Assembly: GCF_000381365.1 (NCBI RefSeq)
Contig: NZ_KB905467.1
Location: 1,115,278 to 1,179,277, forward strand
Reading direction: 5' to 3'
DNA length: 64,000 nucleotides
Origin: Bacteroides salyersiae WAL 10018 = DSM 18765 = JCM 12988
GTDB lineage: Bacteria > Bacteroidota > Bacteroidia > Bacteroidales > Bacteroidaceae
Shown piece after piece: positions 14,273 through 23,269 of this stretch (the stretch's first letter is position 1; every line of letters starts with the position of its first letter). The position numbers and the translations under genes are program-made. The notes under the pieces were generated by a model. The model had not been told where the DNA came from. It saw nothing but the letters and a program-made list of their open reading frames with translations, and did not search any database.

Positions 14273-16741
14273 ATGATGAAAGAAAAATATTTTATGGAAG
14301 ATTCAGATGATAATGCCTTTTCACTGATTGCCGATTTTGAAGGGAATGAAGAACAGATGTTCGATGTGAAAACTAAATCAGGTGATACTCTTCCGGTCCT
14401 CCCCCTTCGTAATATGGTGCTGTTTCCCGGAGTATTTATGCCTGTTTCTGTAGGTAGAAAATCCTCGTTGAGATTGATACGTGAGGCTGAAAAGAAAGGT
14501 ATGAATATAGCAGTAATCTGTCAGAAAGCTGCCCAAATAGACGAACCGCAATTTGAAGATTTACATACCATTGGTACCATTGGTAAAATTGTACGTATTC
14601 TGGAAATGCCGGATCAGACTACCACTGTGATTTTGCAGGGACTGAAACGGTTGGAATTGAAGAATATTACAGAAGTTTATCCGTATTTGAAAGGGCAGGT
14701 CGAAATTAAAGACGAAGAAATCCCGGATAAAACAGATAAGGAATTTCAAGCTTTGGTAGAAACTTGCAAAGATCTGACTATAAGATATATAAAGTCTTCG
14801 GATTCCTTACATCAAGATTCTGCATTTGCTATTAAGAATATTAATAATCATATGTTCTTGGTAGATTTTATTTGTACGAACCTACCTTTGAAGAAGGATG
14901 AAAAAATAGAGTTGTTACGTTACGATTCTCTAAGAGAACGTACATACCGTTTGCTGGAAATATTGAATAGGGAGGTACAGTTGGCTGAAATTAAAGCATC
15001 TATTCAGATGCGTGCCCGTGAAGATATTGATCAACAGCAGCGTGAATATTTCTTGCAACAACAGATCAAGACCATTCAAGACGAATTGGGTGGCAGTGGT
15101 CAGGAACAGGAAATAGAAGAAATGCGAAATAAGTCGTATAGGATGAAATGGGGTGAGGAAATACAGGCGATTTTCTTGAAAGAACTGGCTAAACTGGAAC
15201 GTTCTCATCCGCAATCTCCTGATTATAGTGTGCAGTTGAATTATTTGCAGACAATGCTTAGTTTGCCTTGGGGGATTTATACGACAGATAATTTGAATCT
15301 GAAGAATGCCGAGAAGACCTTGAATAAAGATCATTATGGTTTGGAAAAAGTAAAAGAACGTATTCTTGAGCATTTGGCTGTCCTTAAGTTGAAGGGCGAT
15401 ATGAAGTCACCTATTATCTGTTTATATGGCCCTCCGGGAGTCGGCAAAACTTCTTTGGGAAAATCGATTGCTGCTGCTTTGAAGCGGAAATATATTCGTA
15501 TGTCTTTGGGTGGAGTGCACGATGAAGCCGAAATTCGTGGACATCGTAAAACCTACATCGGTGCTATGCCGGGACGAATCATCAAAAGCCTGGTAAAAGC
15601 CGGTTCTTCGAATCCTGTGTTTATCTTGGATGAGATTGATAAAGTCAGTGCAGACCGCCAGGGGGATCCGTCATCTGCTTTATTGGAAGTGCTTGATCCG
15701 GAACAAAATACTGCATTTCATGATAATTTTTTGGATGTGGATTATGATTTGTCAAGAGTGATGTTTATTGCTACGGCTAATAATCTGAATACAATTCCCG
15801 GGCCGTTGTTGGATCGTATGGAGTTGATTGAAGTTAGCGGCTATATCACGGAGGAGAAAGTTGAGATTGCCCGTAAGCATTTGGTTCCAAAAGAATTGGA
15901 AGCAAATGGAATGAAGAAGACGGATATTAAGATTCCGAAGGATACTTTGGAAGCCATTATTGAATCATATACTCGCGAAAGCGGTGTGCGTGAGCTGGAG
16001 AAGAAGATAGGTAAGATCTTGCGTAAATCAGCACGCCAGTATGCTACTGATGGTTATTTTGCAAAAACGGAAATTAAACCGGCCGATTTATATGATTTTC
16101 TTGGAGCGCCTGAATATACACGTGATAAATACCAGGGAAATGATTATGCAGGTGTTGTGACAGGTTTGGCATGGACTGCTGTTGGGGGCGAAATTCTGTT
16201 TGTCGAGACCAGTTTAAGCCGTGGTAAAGGTGGTCGTTTGACGTTGACGGGTAATCTGGGTGATGTGATGAAAGAATCTGCAATGTTGGCACTGGAGTAT
16301 ATTAAAGCGCATGCTTCATTGTTGAACTTGGATGAAGAAATATTCGACAATTGGAACATACATATTCATGTTCCGGAAGGTGCTATTCCGAAAGATGGCC
16401 CTTCGGCGGGTATAACAATGGCTACCTCGTTGGCTTCGGCTTTGACGCAACGTAAGGTGAAGGCTAATCTGGCAATGACCGGAGAGATAACTCTTCGTGG
16501 GAAAGTGCTTCCTGTAGGTGGAATTAAAGAAAAAATCCTTGCTGCCAAGCGTGCAGGAATTAAGGAGATTATTATGAGTGCTGAAAATAAGAAAAACATA
16601 GATGAAATTCAGGATATTTATTTGAAAGGCTTGACTTTCCACTATGTTACTGATGTGAAAGAAGTATTTACTATCGCATTGACTGATGAGAAAGTAACTG
16701 ATGCTATTGATTTATCTGTAAAGAAAGCCAGCCAGGAATGA
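14273..16741 (+). CDS. lon: ATP-dependent Lon protease
   Basis: Cytoplasmic AAA+ serine protease that degrades misfolded and regulatory proteins. The 822-residue protein has an N-terminal LON substrate domain (about 40-235, from LPVLPLRNMVLFPGV), a coiled segment rich in Q/E (about 250-285), the AAA+ module with Walker A GPPGVGKTSLGKS near 385 and Walker B VFILDEIDKVS near 450, and a C-terminal protease domain with the catalytic serine in PKDGPSAGITMA near 705 and lysine in GGIKEKILAAKRAG near 748. Met2 or Met1 may be the start. The stop overlaps the tgt start (ATGA). Confidence 0.98.
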   Translation: MMKEKYFMEDSDDNAFSLIADFEGNEEQMFDVKTKSGDTLPVLPLRNMVLFPGVFMPVSVGRKSSLRLIREAEKKGMNIAVICQKAAQIDEPQFEDLHTIGTIGKIVRILEMPDQTTTVILQGLKRLELKNITEVYPYLKGQVEIKDEEIPDKTDKEFQALVETCKDLTIRYIKSSDSLHQDSAFAIKNINNHMFLVDFICTNLPLKKDEKIELLRYDSLRERTYRLLEILNREVQLAEIKASIQMRAREDIDQQQREYFLQQQIKTIQDELGGSGQEQEIEEMRNKSYRMKWGEEIQAIFLKELAKLERSHPQSPDYSVQLNYLQTMLSLPWGIYTTDNLNLKNAEKTLNKDHYGLEKVKERILEHLAVLKLKGDMKSPIICLYGPPGVGKTSLGKSIAAALKRKYIRMSLGGVHDEAEIRGHRKTYIGAMPGRIIKSLVKAGSSNPVFILDEIDKVSADRQGDPSSALLEVLDPEQNTAFHDNFLDVDYDLSRVMFIATANNLNTIPGPLLDRMELIEVSGYITEEKVEIARKHLVPKELEANGMKKTDIKIPKDTLEAIIESYTRESGVRELEKKIGKILRKSARQYATDGYFAKTEIKPADLYDFLGAPEYTRDKYQGNDYAGVVTGLAWTAVGGEILFVETSLSRGKGGRLTLTGNLGDVMKESAMLALEYIKAHASLLNLDEEIFDNWNIHIHVPEGAIPKDGPSAGITMATSLASALTQRKVKANLAMTGEITLRGKVLPVGGIKEKILAAKRAGIKEIIMSAENKKNIDEIQDIYLKGLTFHYVTDVKEVFTIALTDEKVTDAIDLSVKKASQE

Positions 16742-17868
16742 CATTTGAATTACAATATACAGACGCAAAAAGTAATGCCCGTGCAGGTTTGATTACAACG
16801 GACCACGGGCAGATACAAACTCCTATATTTATGCCTGTGGGTACTCTTGGTACAGTGAAAGGAGTACATTTGACGGAGTTGAAAGAGGATATTCAGGCAC
16901 AGATCATATTAGGTAATACTTATCATCTCTATTTGCGCCCGGGATTGGATGTCATTGAAAGAGCCGGCGGATTGCATAAATTCAATGGGTTTGATCGTCC
17001 GATGCTGACCGATAGCGGTGGATTTCAGGTTTTCTCATTAGCCGGTATTCGCAAATTGCGTGAAGAAGGTGCCGAATTCCGTTCGCACATCGATGGTAGT
17101 AAACATATTTTCACTCCTGAAAAGGTGATGGATATTGAGCGTACGATTGGTGCGGATATTATGATGGCATTTGATGAATGTCCTCCGGGAGACTCTGATT
17201 ATGCATATGCCAAAAAGTCATTAGGACTGACACATCGCTGGCTTGATAGATGCATTCAGCGATTCAATGAAACAGAGCCCAAATATGGTTATAACCAATC
17301 TCTTTTTCCAATTGTGCAGGGATGTGTATATACTGATCTGAGAAAACAATCAGCGGAGTTTGTTGCTTCCAAGAATGCAGACGGAAATGCAATTGGTGGT
17401 TTGGCTGTGGGTGAACCGGTAGATAAGATGTATGAAATGATCGAGGTAGTGAATGATATTCTGCCGAAAGACAAGCCACGTTATTTAATGGGAGTCGGTA
17501 CACCGGTTAATATTCTCGAAGGTATTGAGCGAGGAGTCGATATGTTTGATTGTGTGATGCCTACACGTAACGGGCGTAACGGAATGTTGTTCACGAAAGA
17601 CGGCATTATGAATATGCGTAATAAAAAATGGGAGACGGACTTCTCCCCTATTGAAGCCGATGGTGCTTCTTGTGTAGATACCTTGTATAGTAAAGCGTAT
17701 TTACGCCATCTGTTTCATGCACAGGAGTTGCTGGCTATGCAGATTGCTTCTATTCATAATCTGGCTTTTTATCTTTGGCTGGTAGGTGAAGCGCGCAAAC
17801 ACATTATTGCAGGAGATTTTTCTACTTGGAAGCCAATGATGGTAAAAAGAGTGTCAACAAGATTATAA
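16738..17868 (+). CDS. tgt: Queuine/preQ1 tRNA-ribosyltransferase
   Basis: Exchanges guanine 34 for preQ1 in tRNAs with GUN anticodons, a step in queuosine synthesis. The 376-residue length is normal. Visible are the catalytic aspartate in TDSGGFQVFSL near 92, MAFDECPPGDSDY near 145, the substrate loop IGGLAVGEP near 222, the second catalytic region DCVMPTRNGRNG near 269, and the zinc-site end with CVDTLYSKAYLRHLFHA. Translation is coupled to lon by a 4-bp overlap; the LptF/G gene follows five bases later, so the three form an operon. Confidence 0.97.
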   Translation: MTFELQYTDAKSNARAGLITTDHGQIQTPIFMPVGTLGTVKGVHLTELKEDIQAQIILGNTYHLYLRPGLDVIERAGGLHKFNGFDRPMLTDSGGFQVFSLAGIRKLREEGAEFRSHIDGSKHIFTPEKVMDIERTIGADIMMAFDECPPGDSDYAYAKKSLGLTHRWLDRCIQRFNETEPKYGYNQSLFPIVQGCVYTDLRKQSAEFVASKNADGNAIGGLAVGEPVDKMYEMIEVVNDILPKDKPRYLMGVGTPVNILEGIERGVDMFDCVMPTRNGRNGMLFTKDGIMNMRNKKWETDFSPIEADGASCVDTLYSKAYLRHLFHAQELLAMQIASIHNLAFYLWLVGEARKHIIAGDFSTWKPMMVKRVSTRL

Positions 17869-17873
17869 ATTAA

Positions 17874-18971
17874 ATGAAAAGCAATCGATTTATCAAACTG
17901 CTGGACTGGTATATCATCAAGAAATTCTTGGGGACGTACGTGTTTGCCATTGCATTGATCATCTCCATCGCTGTGGTGTTCGATTTCAATGAGAAGATGG
18001 ATAAGTTTATGGAACGTGAAGCTCCGTGGTCAGCGATCGTTTTTGATTATTACATGAACTTTATTCCCTATTTTGCGAATTTGTTCAGTCCGTTGTTTGT
18101 GTTTATTGCTGTCATTTTCTTTACATCAAAATTAGCGGAGAACTCGGAAATTATTGCTATGTTCTCTACGGGAATGAGCTTTAAACGTTTGATGCGCCCT
18201 TATATGATTTCTGCAGCGGTTATTGCTGTTGCCACTTTTATGTTAGGGTCCTACGTTATTCCGAAAGGTAGTGTGACTCGTTTGAATTTTGAGGATAGAT
18301 ATGTTAAATCTAAGAAGAAAGGGAGCGCAACGAATGTACAACTTGAAGTGGATAGTGGTGTAATTGCTTATATCGATCGGTATCAAGATTATAATAAAAC
18401 CGGTAATCGATTCTCTCTTGACAAGTTTGTTGATAAAAAGTTGGTATCTCACCTAACGGCTCGTCGGATTGTTTATGATACGACTACTGTGAATAAATGG
18501 ACGATTCATGACTACATGATACGTGAGTTGGATGGATTAAAGGAGAATATTATCAAGGGAGACAGGCTCGATACTATCATCAATATGGATCCGACGGACT
18601 TTCTTATTATGAAGAATCAGCAGGAAATGCTTACCAGCCCTCAATTGAGCGAATATATTGATAAGCAGCGTCGGCGTGGGTTTGCTAATATCAAAGAGTT
18701 TGAGATTGAATATCATAAACGCATTGCGATGTCTTTCGCTTCATTTATTCTTACCGTGATTGGACTATCGCTTTCGTCAAAGAAAACGAAAGGAGGAATG
18801 GGACTTCATCTGGGAATTGGATTGGCATTGAGTTTTTCATATATTCTTTTCCAGACTATTACTTCTACATTTGCGGTGAATGGCAATGTGCCTCCTGTCG
18901 TTGCTGTCTGGATACCCAATATACTATATGCGTTTATCGCATTCTATTTATATAAGAAAGCACCCAAATAG
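17874..18971 (+). CDS. LptF/LptG-family lipopolysaccharide export permease
   Basis: Inner-membrane permease of the YjgP/YjgQ (LptF/G) family, part of the complex that extracts lipopolysaccharide from the inner membrane. The 365-residue protein has three N-terminal membrane segments (about 15-40, 60-85, 103-125), a periplasmic domain (about 130-275) and three C-terminal segments (about 283-360). KLLDWYIIKKFLGTYVFAI at the start is typical. It closes the lon-tgt operon. Whether it is the F or G subunit cannot be decided from sequence alone. Confidence 0.92.
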   Translation: MKSNRFIKLLDWYIIKKFLGTYVFAIALIISIAVVFDFNEKMDKFMEREAPWSAIVFDYYMNFIPYFANLFSPLFVFIAVIFFTSKLAENSEIIAMFSTGMSFKRLMRPYMISAAVIAVATFMLGSYVIPKGSVTRLNFEDRYVKSKKKGSATNVQLEVDSGVIAYIDRYQDYNKTGNRFSLDKFVDKKLVSHLTARRIVYDTTTVNKWTIHDYMIRELDGLKENIIKGDRLDTIINMDPTDFLIMKNQQEMLTSPQLSEYIDKQRRRGFANIKEFEIEYHKRIAMSFASFILTVIGLSLSSKKTKGGMGLHLGIGLALSFSYILFQTITSTFAVNGNVPPVVAVWIPNILYAFIAFYLYKKAPK

Positions 18972-19002
18972 AATCAGAAAACTCTTACCGGGTGAGGTAA
19001 AG

Positions 19003-19044
19003 AAAAAGTCCCGCTTACTATTAAAAGTTAGCGGGACTCTTTTT
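19003..19044. terminator. Bidirectional terminator
   Basis: AGTCCCGCT (19007-19015) pairs with AGCGGGACT (19030-19038), with A-run before and T-run after. It separates the lon operon from the convergent redoxin-like gene. Confidence 0.88.
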
Positions 19045-19134
19045 GTTGTATTCATTTCCTCTTTTGTCTGTTTCCGGCCCTTTTGATATATCCGGAAAAT
19101 TCCCCTTCCTCCCTGCGTTTTAATAATGTAGATT

Positions 19135-19641
19135 TTATCCTAATTCTTTTACGCGGGCAGAAAGTTCTGCAGCAGAGATGTTTTTGGCTATGATAACACC
19201 ATTTCCATCCAATAAATAGTTAGTGAAACCCCGGTTCAAACGGTATTTTTTAAATAAGCCGGAATCTTCGCCTTTAGTTTCCACGAAACAGGTGGGCGTA
19301 ACTATTTGGTCCTTACGAATAGTTTCCTCGAATACCGATCGGTATTCATCAAATGATATAGAAACCATTTTCACATTTGGGGCATCAGACCGGAGTGCGT
19401 TATTTAAACTAACGTTTTGCATCCGTGACTGTGCATCGTAACTTGCCCAAAAACTAAGCAATACATAACGGCCTTTGAAATCGGCCAGTTTAAGAGGGTA
19501 TTGCTCCCCTGATGTAGATTCGATTCGAAAATCCGGGGCTACATCTCCCACGCTTAAGCCTCCTGTTGGTTTATCTTTTTCAACGAAAGCGGTCAAGGAA
19601 CAAATTAGTAATACAACAAAAATCCATTTTACATGTCTCAT
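19135..19641 (-). CDS. Exported thioredoxin-fold (TlpA-like) protein lacking CxxC
   Basis: A 168-residue periplasmic or secreted protein: hydrophobic signal segment (about 5-19), then a TlpA/AhpC-type thioredoxin fold with VGDVAPDFRIESTSGEQYPL (about 32-51) and GRYVLLSFWASYDAQSRMQN (about 58-77). In active members the WAS stretch is followed by WCxxC; here it is YDAQSR, so both redox cysteines are gone. The later FDEY, PTCFVET and LLDGNGVIIAKNI segments follow the family pattern. It is probably not a disulfide oxidoreductase; a binding or scaffold role is possible. No operon partner is seen. Confidence 0.75.
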   Translation of the reverse strand: MRHVKWIFVVLLICSLTAFVEKDKPTGGLSVGDVAPDFRIESTSGEQYPLKLADFKGRYVLLSFWASYDAQSRMQNVSLNNALRSDAPNVKMVSISFDEYRSVFEETIRKDQIVTPTCFVETKGEDSGLFKKYRLNRGFTNYLLDGNGVIIAKNISAAELSARVKELG

Positions 19642-19879
19642 GTAATTCGGTTTTGGTTAATACTATTCGGGACTGTCCTTAAACAGTGGTTTCTTCCCGA
19701 AACATTATCTTTATCCAGGCTTCAATGGAGAGGAATCCGTTGATTGTCAATGCCTTTGATTTAGAAACCGGGCGCAAAGGTAGGTATTTATTAAATTAAC
19801 TTCCAAATAAACAAGCAGATTTCTTACTTTTCAGGTGTATTTTTTTATGTTCTTTAGCATAGAAACCGGCTTTTTTCCC

Positions 19880-19887
19880 TATTTTTG
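19880..19887 (+). promoter_or_regulatory. serB -7 box
   Basis: TATTTTTG followed by C, 20 nt before the serB start codon. The -33 element is not clear. The stretch 19642-19879 between the divergent genes holds no gene. Confidence 0.5.
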
Positions 19888-19907
19888 CAGGATTAAATGA
19901 ACTTTTT

Positions 19908-21131
19908 ATGCAACTGTCAAATACTGAACTCATTCTTATCCGTATTACCGGTGAAGATCGTCCTGGGCTGACGGCTTCTGTGACGGAAATATTGGCAAAA
20001 TATGATGCTACAATTTTGGACATCGGGCAAGCGGATATTCATAATACTCTTTCGTTAGGCATACTTTGTATGACTGAAGAACAAAATTCCGGATTCATTA
20101 TGAAAGAGTTACTTTTCAAAGCTTCGTCTTTAGGAGTAACTATTCGTTTTTATCCTATTTCAACAGAGGAATATGAAAGTTGGGTGAAAATGCAAGGAAA
20201 GAATCGTTATATTCTTACCTTATTAGGCCGTAAGCTTTCTGCTCGACAGATTGCTGCAACTACCCGTATTCTTGCAGAACAGGGAATGAATATTGATGCG
20301 ATTAAGCGTTTGACAGGTCGTATTCCTTTAAACGAATGTGAGTCGCGTACACGTGCTTGTATCGAGTTTTCTGTTCGTGGTACGCCTAAAGACCGTATTG
20401 TGATGCAGGAACAACTGATGAAACTGGCCAGCGAACTCGAGATGGATTTTTCTTTTCAACTTGACAATATGTATCGACGGATGCGTAGGTTGATCTGTTT
20501 TGATATGGATTCTACGCTGATTGAAACCGAGGTTATTGATGAATTGGCAATACGTGCCGGAGTGGGTGATCAAGTGAAGAAGATAACAGAACGGGCTATG
20601 CGTGGTGAAATTGATTTTATCGAGAGTTTTCGTGAGCGTGTTGCTTTGCTCAAAGGCTTGGATGAATCGGTGATGCAGGAAATTGCGGAGAATCTGCCTA
20701 TAACGGAAGGCGTAGACCGGCTGATGTATGTTTTGAAAAAATATGGTTATAAAATTGCTATTCTTAGTGGTGGCTTTACTTATTTTGGAAAATATTTGCA
20801 GCAGAAATATGGTATAGACTATGTATATGCCAATGAATTGGAAATCATAGACGGTAAACTGACCGGTCGTTATTTAGGTGATGTAGTGGATGGAAAACGG
20901 AAAGCTGAGCTTCTTCGTTTAATAGCACAGGTTGAAAAAGTAGATATAGCACAGACTATTGCCGTTGGTGATGGAGCTAATGATTTGCCGATGTTAGGTA
21001 TCGCCGGGTTGGGTATTGCATTTCATGCAAAGCCTAAAGTAGTGGCCAATGCCGAGCAGTCTATTAATACGATCGGATTGGATGGGGTGCTTTATTTCCT
21101 TGGTTTTAAAGATTCGTATTTGAATATGTAG
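19908..21131 (+). CDS. serB: Phosphoserine phosphatase with N-terminal ACT domains
   Basis: Final enzyme of serine synthesis: hydrolyses O-phosphoserine. The 407-residue protein has a regulatory N-terminal half with ACT-like repeats (ILIRITGEDRPGLTASVTEI at about 9-28; a second from RYILTLLGR near 98) and a C-terminal HAD phosphatase domain with DxDxT in CFDMDSTLIETE near 198, AILSGGFTYF near 284 and VGDGANDLPML near 352. Serine may bind the ACT part for feedback; that is family knowledge. Confidence 0.95.
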   Translation: MQLSNTELILIRITGEDRPGLTASVTEILAKYDATILDIGQADIHNTLSLGILCMTEEQNSGFIMKELLFKASSLGVTIRFYPISTEEYESWVKMQGKNRYILTLLGRKLSARQIAATTRILAEQGMNIDAIKRLTGRIPLNECESRTRACIEFSVRGTPKDRIVMQEQLMKLASELEMDFSFQLDNMYRRMRRLICFDMDSTLIETEVIDELAIRAGVGDQVKKITERAMRGEIDFIESFRERVALLKGLDESVMQEIAENLPITEGVDRLMYVLKKYGYKIAILSGGFTYFGKYLQQKYGIDYVYANELEIIDGKLTGRYLGDVVDGKRKAELLRLIAQVEKVDIAQTIAVGDGANDLPMLGIAGLGIAFHAKPKVVANAEQSINTIGLDGVLYFLGFKDSYLNM

Positions 21132-21177
21132 AATCTCTCAATAATTTGATATTAGTAATTTGTATAATTAGCATAAA

Positions 21178-22428
21178 ATGAAGTTTTCCGAATTAAAACT
21201 AAATGACCGCGTACTTGAAGCACTTGATGCAATGAGATTTGATGAGTGTACACCAGTGCAAGAGCAAACGATACCTGTTATCCTTGATGGTAAGGACTTG
21301 ATTGCAGTTGCTCAAACAGGTACCGGTAAGACGGCTGCTTTTTTACTCCCGGTATTGAACAAACTTTCTGAGGGTGGACATCCGGAAGATGCCATCAATT
21401 GTATTGTTATGTCCCCTACCCGGGAATTAGCGCAGCAGATTGATCAGCAGATGGAAGGTTTTTCTTATTTTATGCCGGTATCCAGTGTGGCTGTGTATGG
21501 AGGAAATGATGGAGTGCTATTTGAACAGCAGAAAAAAGGACTTAGCCTTGGAGCTGATGTTGTGATTGCAACTCCGGGACGATTGATAGCTCATCTCAGT
21601 TTGGGATATGTGGATTTGTCTAAAGTATCTTATTTTATTTTGGATGAAGCTGATCGCATGCTTGACATGGGATTCTATGAAGATATTATGCAAATTGTGA
21701 AGTATCTGCCTAAAGAGCGACAGACTATTATGTTTTCGGCGACTATGCCTGCCAAAATCCAACAGCTTGCGAAAACGATTTTGAATAATCCGGTAGAAGT
21801 GAAGTTAGCTGTATCCAAGCCGGCAGAAAAGATTGTTCAGGCAGCATATGTATGTTATGAAAATCAGAAATTGGGTATTGTTCGTAGCCTTTTTGCGGAG
21901 GAAGTTCCAGAACGTGTAATCATTTTCGCATCTTCTAAAATCAAAGTGAAAGAGGTTGCAAAAGCTCTTAAAATGATGAAGTTAAATGTTGGGGAGATGC
22001 ACTCGGACCTTGAACAGGCCCAAAGAGAGTTTATCATGCATGAATTTAAGTCGGGTAGAATCAATATTTTGGTAGCAACTGATATTGTGTCCAGGGGGAT
22101 TGATATTGATGATATTCGTCTGGTGATAAACTTTGATGTTCCTCATGATAGTGAAGACTATGTGCATCGTATCGGACGTACCGCCCGTGCCAATAATGAC
22201 GGTGTAGCAATTACATTTGTAAACGAAAAGGAGCAGACTAATTTTAAGCATATTGAAAATTTCCTGGAAAAAGATATATATAAGATCCCAGTACCATCGG
22301 AATTGGGCGAAGCACCGGCGTATAAGCCGCGTAATACTGGGACAGGGAATGGCAATCGGTCACGAAATTTTCGTAAAGGAGGAGGAAAGAGATCAGGTGG
22401 AGATCATCGATCAAAAAGTAGAAAATAA
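21178..22428 (+). CDS. DEAD-box RNA helicase
   Basis: ATP-dependent RNA helicase of the RhlE/DeaD group. The 416-residue protein has the full motif set: Q motif CTPVQEQTIP near 19, motif I AQTGTGKTA near 42, PTRELAQQ, TPGR, motif II ILDEADRMLDMGF near 150, SAT, then in the second domain VATDIVSRGIDIDD and HRIGRTAR near 330. The C-terminal tail (about 385-416) is rich in Gly, Arg and Lys, as in RNA-binding tails. Likely roles are ribosome assembly or mRNA turnover. Confidence 0.95.
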   Translation: MKFSELKLNDRVLEALDAMRFDECTPVQEQTIPVILDGKDLIAVAQTGTGKTAAFLLPVLNKLSEGGHPEDAINCIVMSPTRELAQQIDQQMEGFSYFMPVSSVAVYGGNDGVLFEQQKKGLSLGADVVIATPGRLIAHLSLGYVDLSKVSYFILDEADRMLDMGFYEDIMQIVKYLPKERQTIMFSATMPAKIQQLAKTILNNPVEVKLAVSKPAEKIVQAAYVCYENQKLGIVRSLFAEEVPERVIIFASSKIKVKEVAKALKMMKLNVGEMHSDLEQAQREFIMHEFKSGRINILVATDIVSRGIDIDDIRLVINFDVPHDSEDYVHRIGRTARANNDGVAITFVNEKEQTNFKHIENFLEKDIYKIPVPSELGEAPAYKPRNTGTGNGNRSRNFRKGGGKRSGGDHRSKSRK

Positions 22429-22435
22429 CCCTTTT

Positions 22436-23233
22436 TTATTTAGCTGTATAAATTGTTAATTTTCCGTCAAAAGAAACCGATAGGTCTGCAATGTTGCATA
22501 CGGAACTTTCCGGTATACAAACTGTAGCTTGATAATGAAAACCTTTACGATCGACATTTTTGAAATTCATCTCGGATAAGATGGATTGTTGTAGGAAGTC
22601 GGTGGAAATTACATTTTCAAGCATTTGTTTGGTTATATCACTTGAGAATAAACATTTTCTACCTTCATATATGCATATGTGCATGATGTTGTCATAATAG
22701 ATATTATCCATACTGATGCCCTCTTCAGAGTAGGTTGTTTTTATTACCTTTATTTTAGAAGGGTTGATGTATACATATGCTCTATAACGGATTCCGTTAT
22801 AAAAAACTACGCTATCTTTTTGGGTGACTTCTGTATAAATCGGAATGATCTCCACTGGCTTTCCAGAAAATGCCAATGAATCGTTCGGATCTTCCGATTT
22901 ATGAAGTTTTACGATGTTATCTGCCAGAGAATGAAATGAAAAACTGTATTCCGTTTGTTTATCAATTTGATAACGTGCCAATTCATTGCCAAAAGTATAT
23001 AGGGTATCTTTTATTATTTTGAAGTATACAGGAGTACTTTGCGAATTTGCATAATAAATTGTATCACCTTTGATAAACAGTAAAGGAATGTCACTCTCAT
23101 CATCGATCCAGATTCCCTGCATCAATTCTTTGGCTTTGACATTTTCTGATTGCTCTAAAGAGTTTTGCTTTTTAGTATTATTGCACGCTATCAACAAAAT
23201 CGTCAATAACGATGTCGTTATAAACTTAATCAT
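22436..23233 (-). CDS. Lipoprotein of unknown function
   Basis: A 265-residue protein with a lipoprotein signal: MIKFITTSLLTILLIACNN, with the lipobox Cys at residue 17. The mature part is polar with beta-rich repeats such as LFIKGDTIYYANSQSTPVYFKII and DSVVFYNGIRYRAYVYINPSKIKVI. No known domain was recognised. A -7 box TAATTTTG lies on the minus strand at 23249-23256. It sits between the helicase and the polysaccharide locus and need not belong to either. Confidence 0.7.
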   Translation of the reverse strand: MIKFITTSLLTILLIACNNTKKQNSLEQSENVKAKELMQGIWIDDESDIPLLFIKGDTIYYANSQSTPVYFKIIKDTLYTFGNELARYQIDKQTEYSFSFHSLADNIVKLHKSEDPNDSLAFSGKPVEIIPIYTEVTQKDSVVFYNGIRYRAYVYINPSKIKVIKTTYSEEGISMDNIYYDNIMHICIYEGRKCLFSSDITKQMLENVISTDFLQQSILSEMNFKNVDRKGFHYQATVCIPESSVCNIADLSVSFDGKLTIYTAK

Positions 23234-23269
23234 CTATTTAATTTTGTGCAAAATTAAGCAATTATCTTT

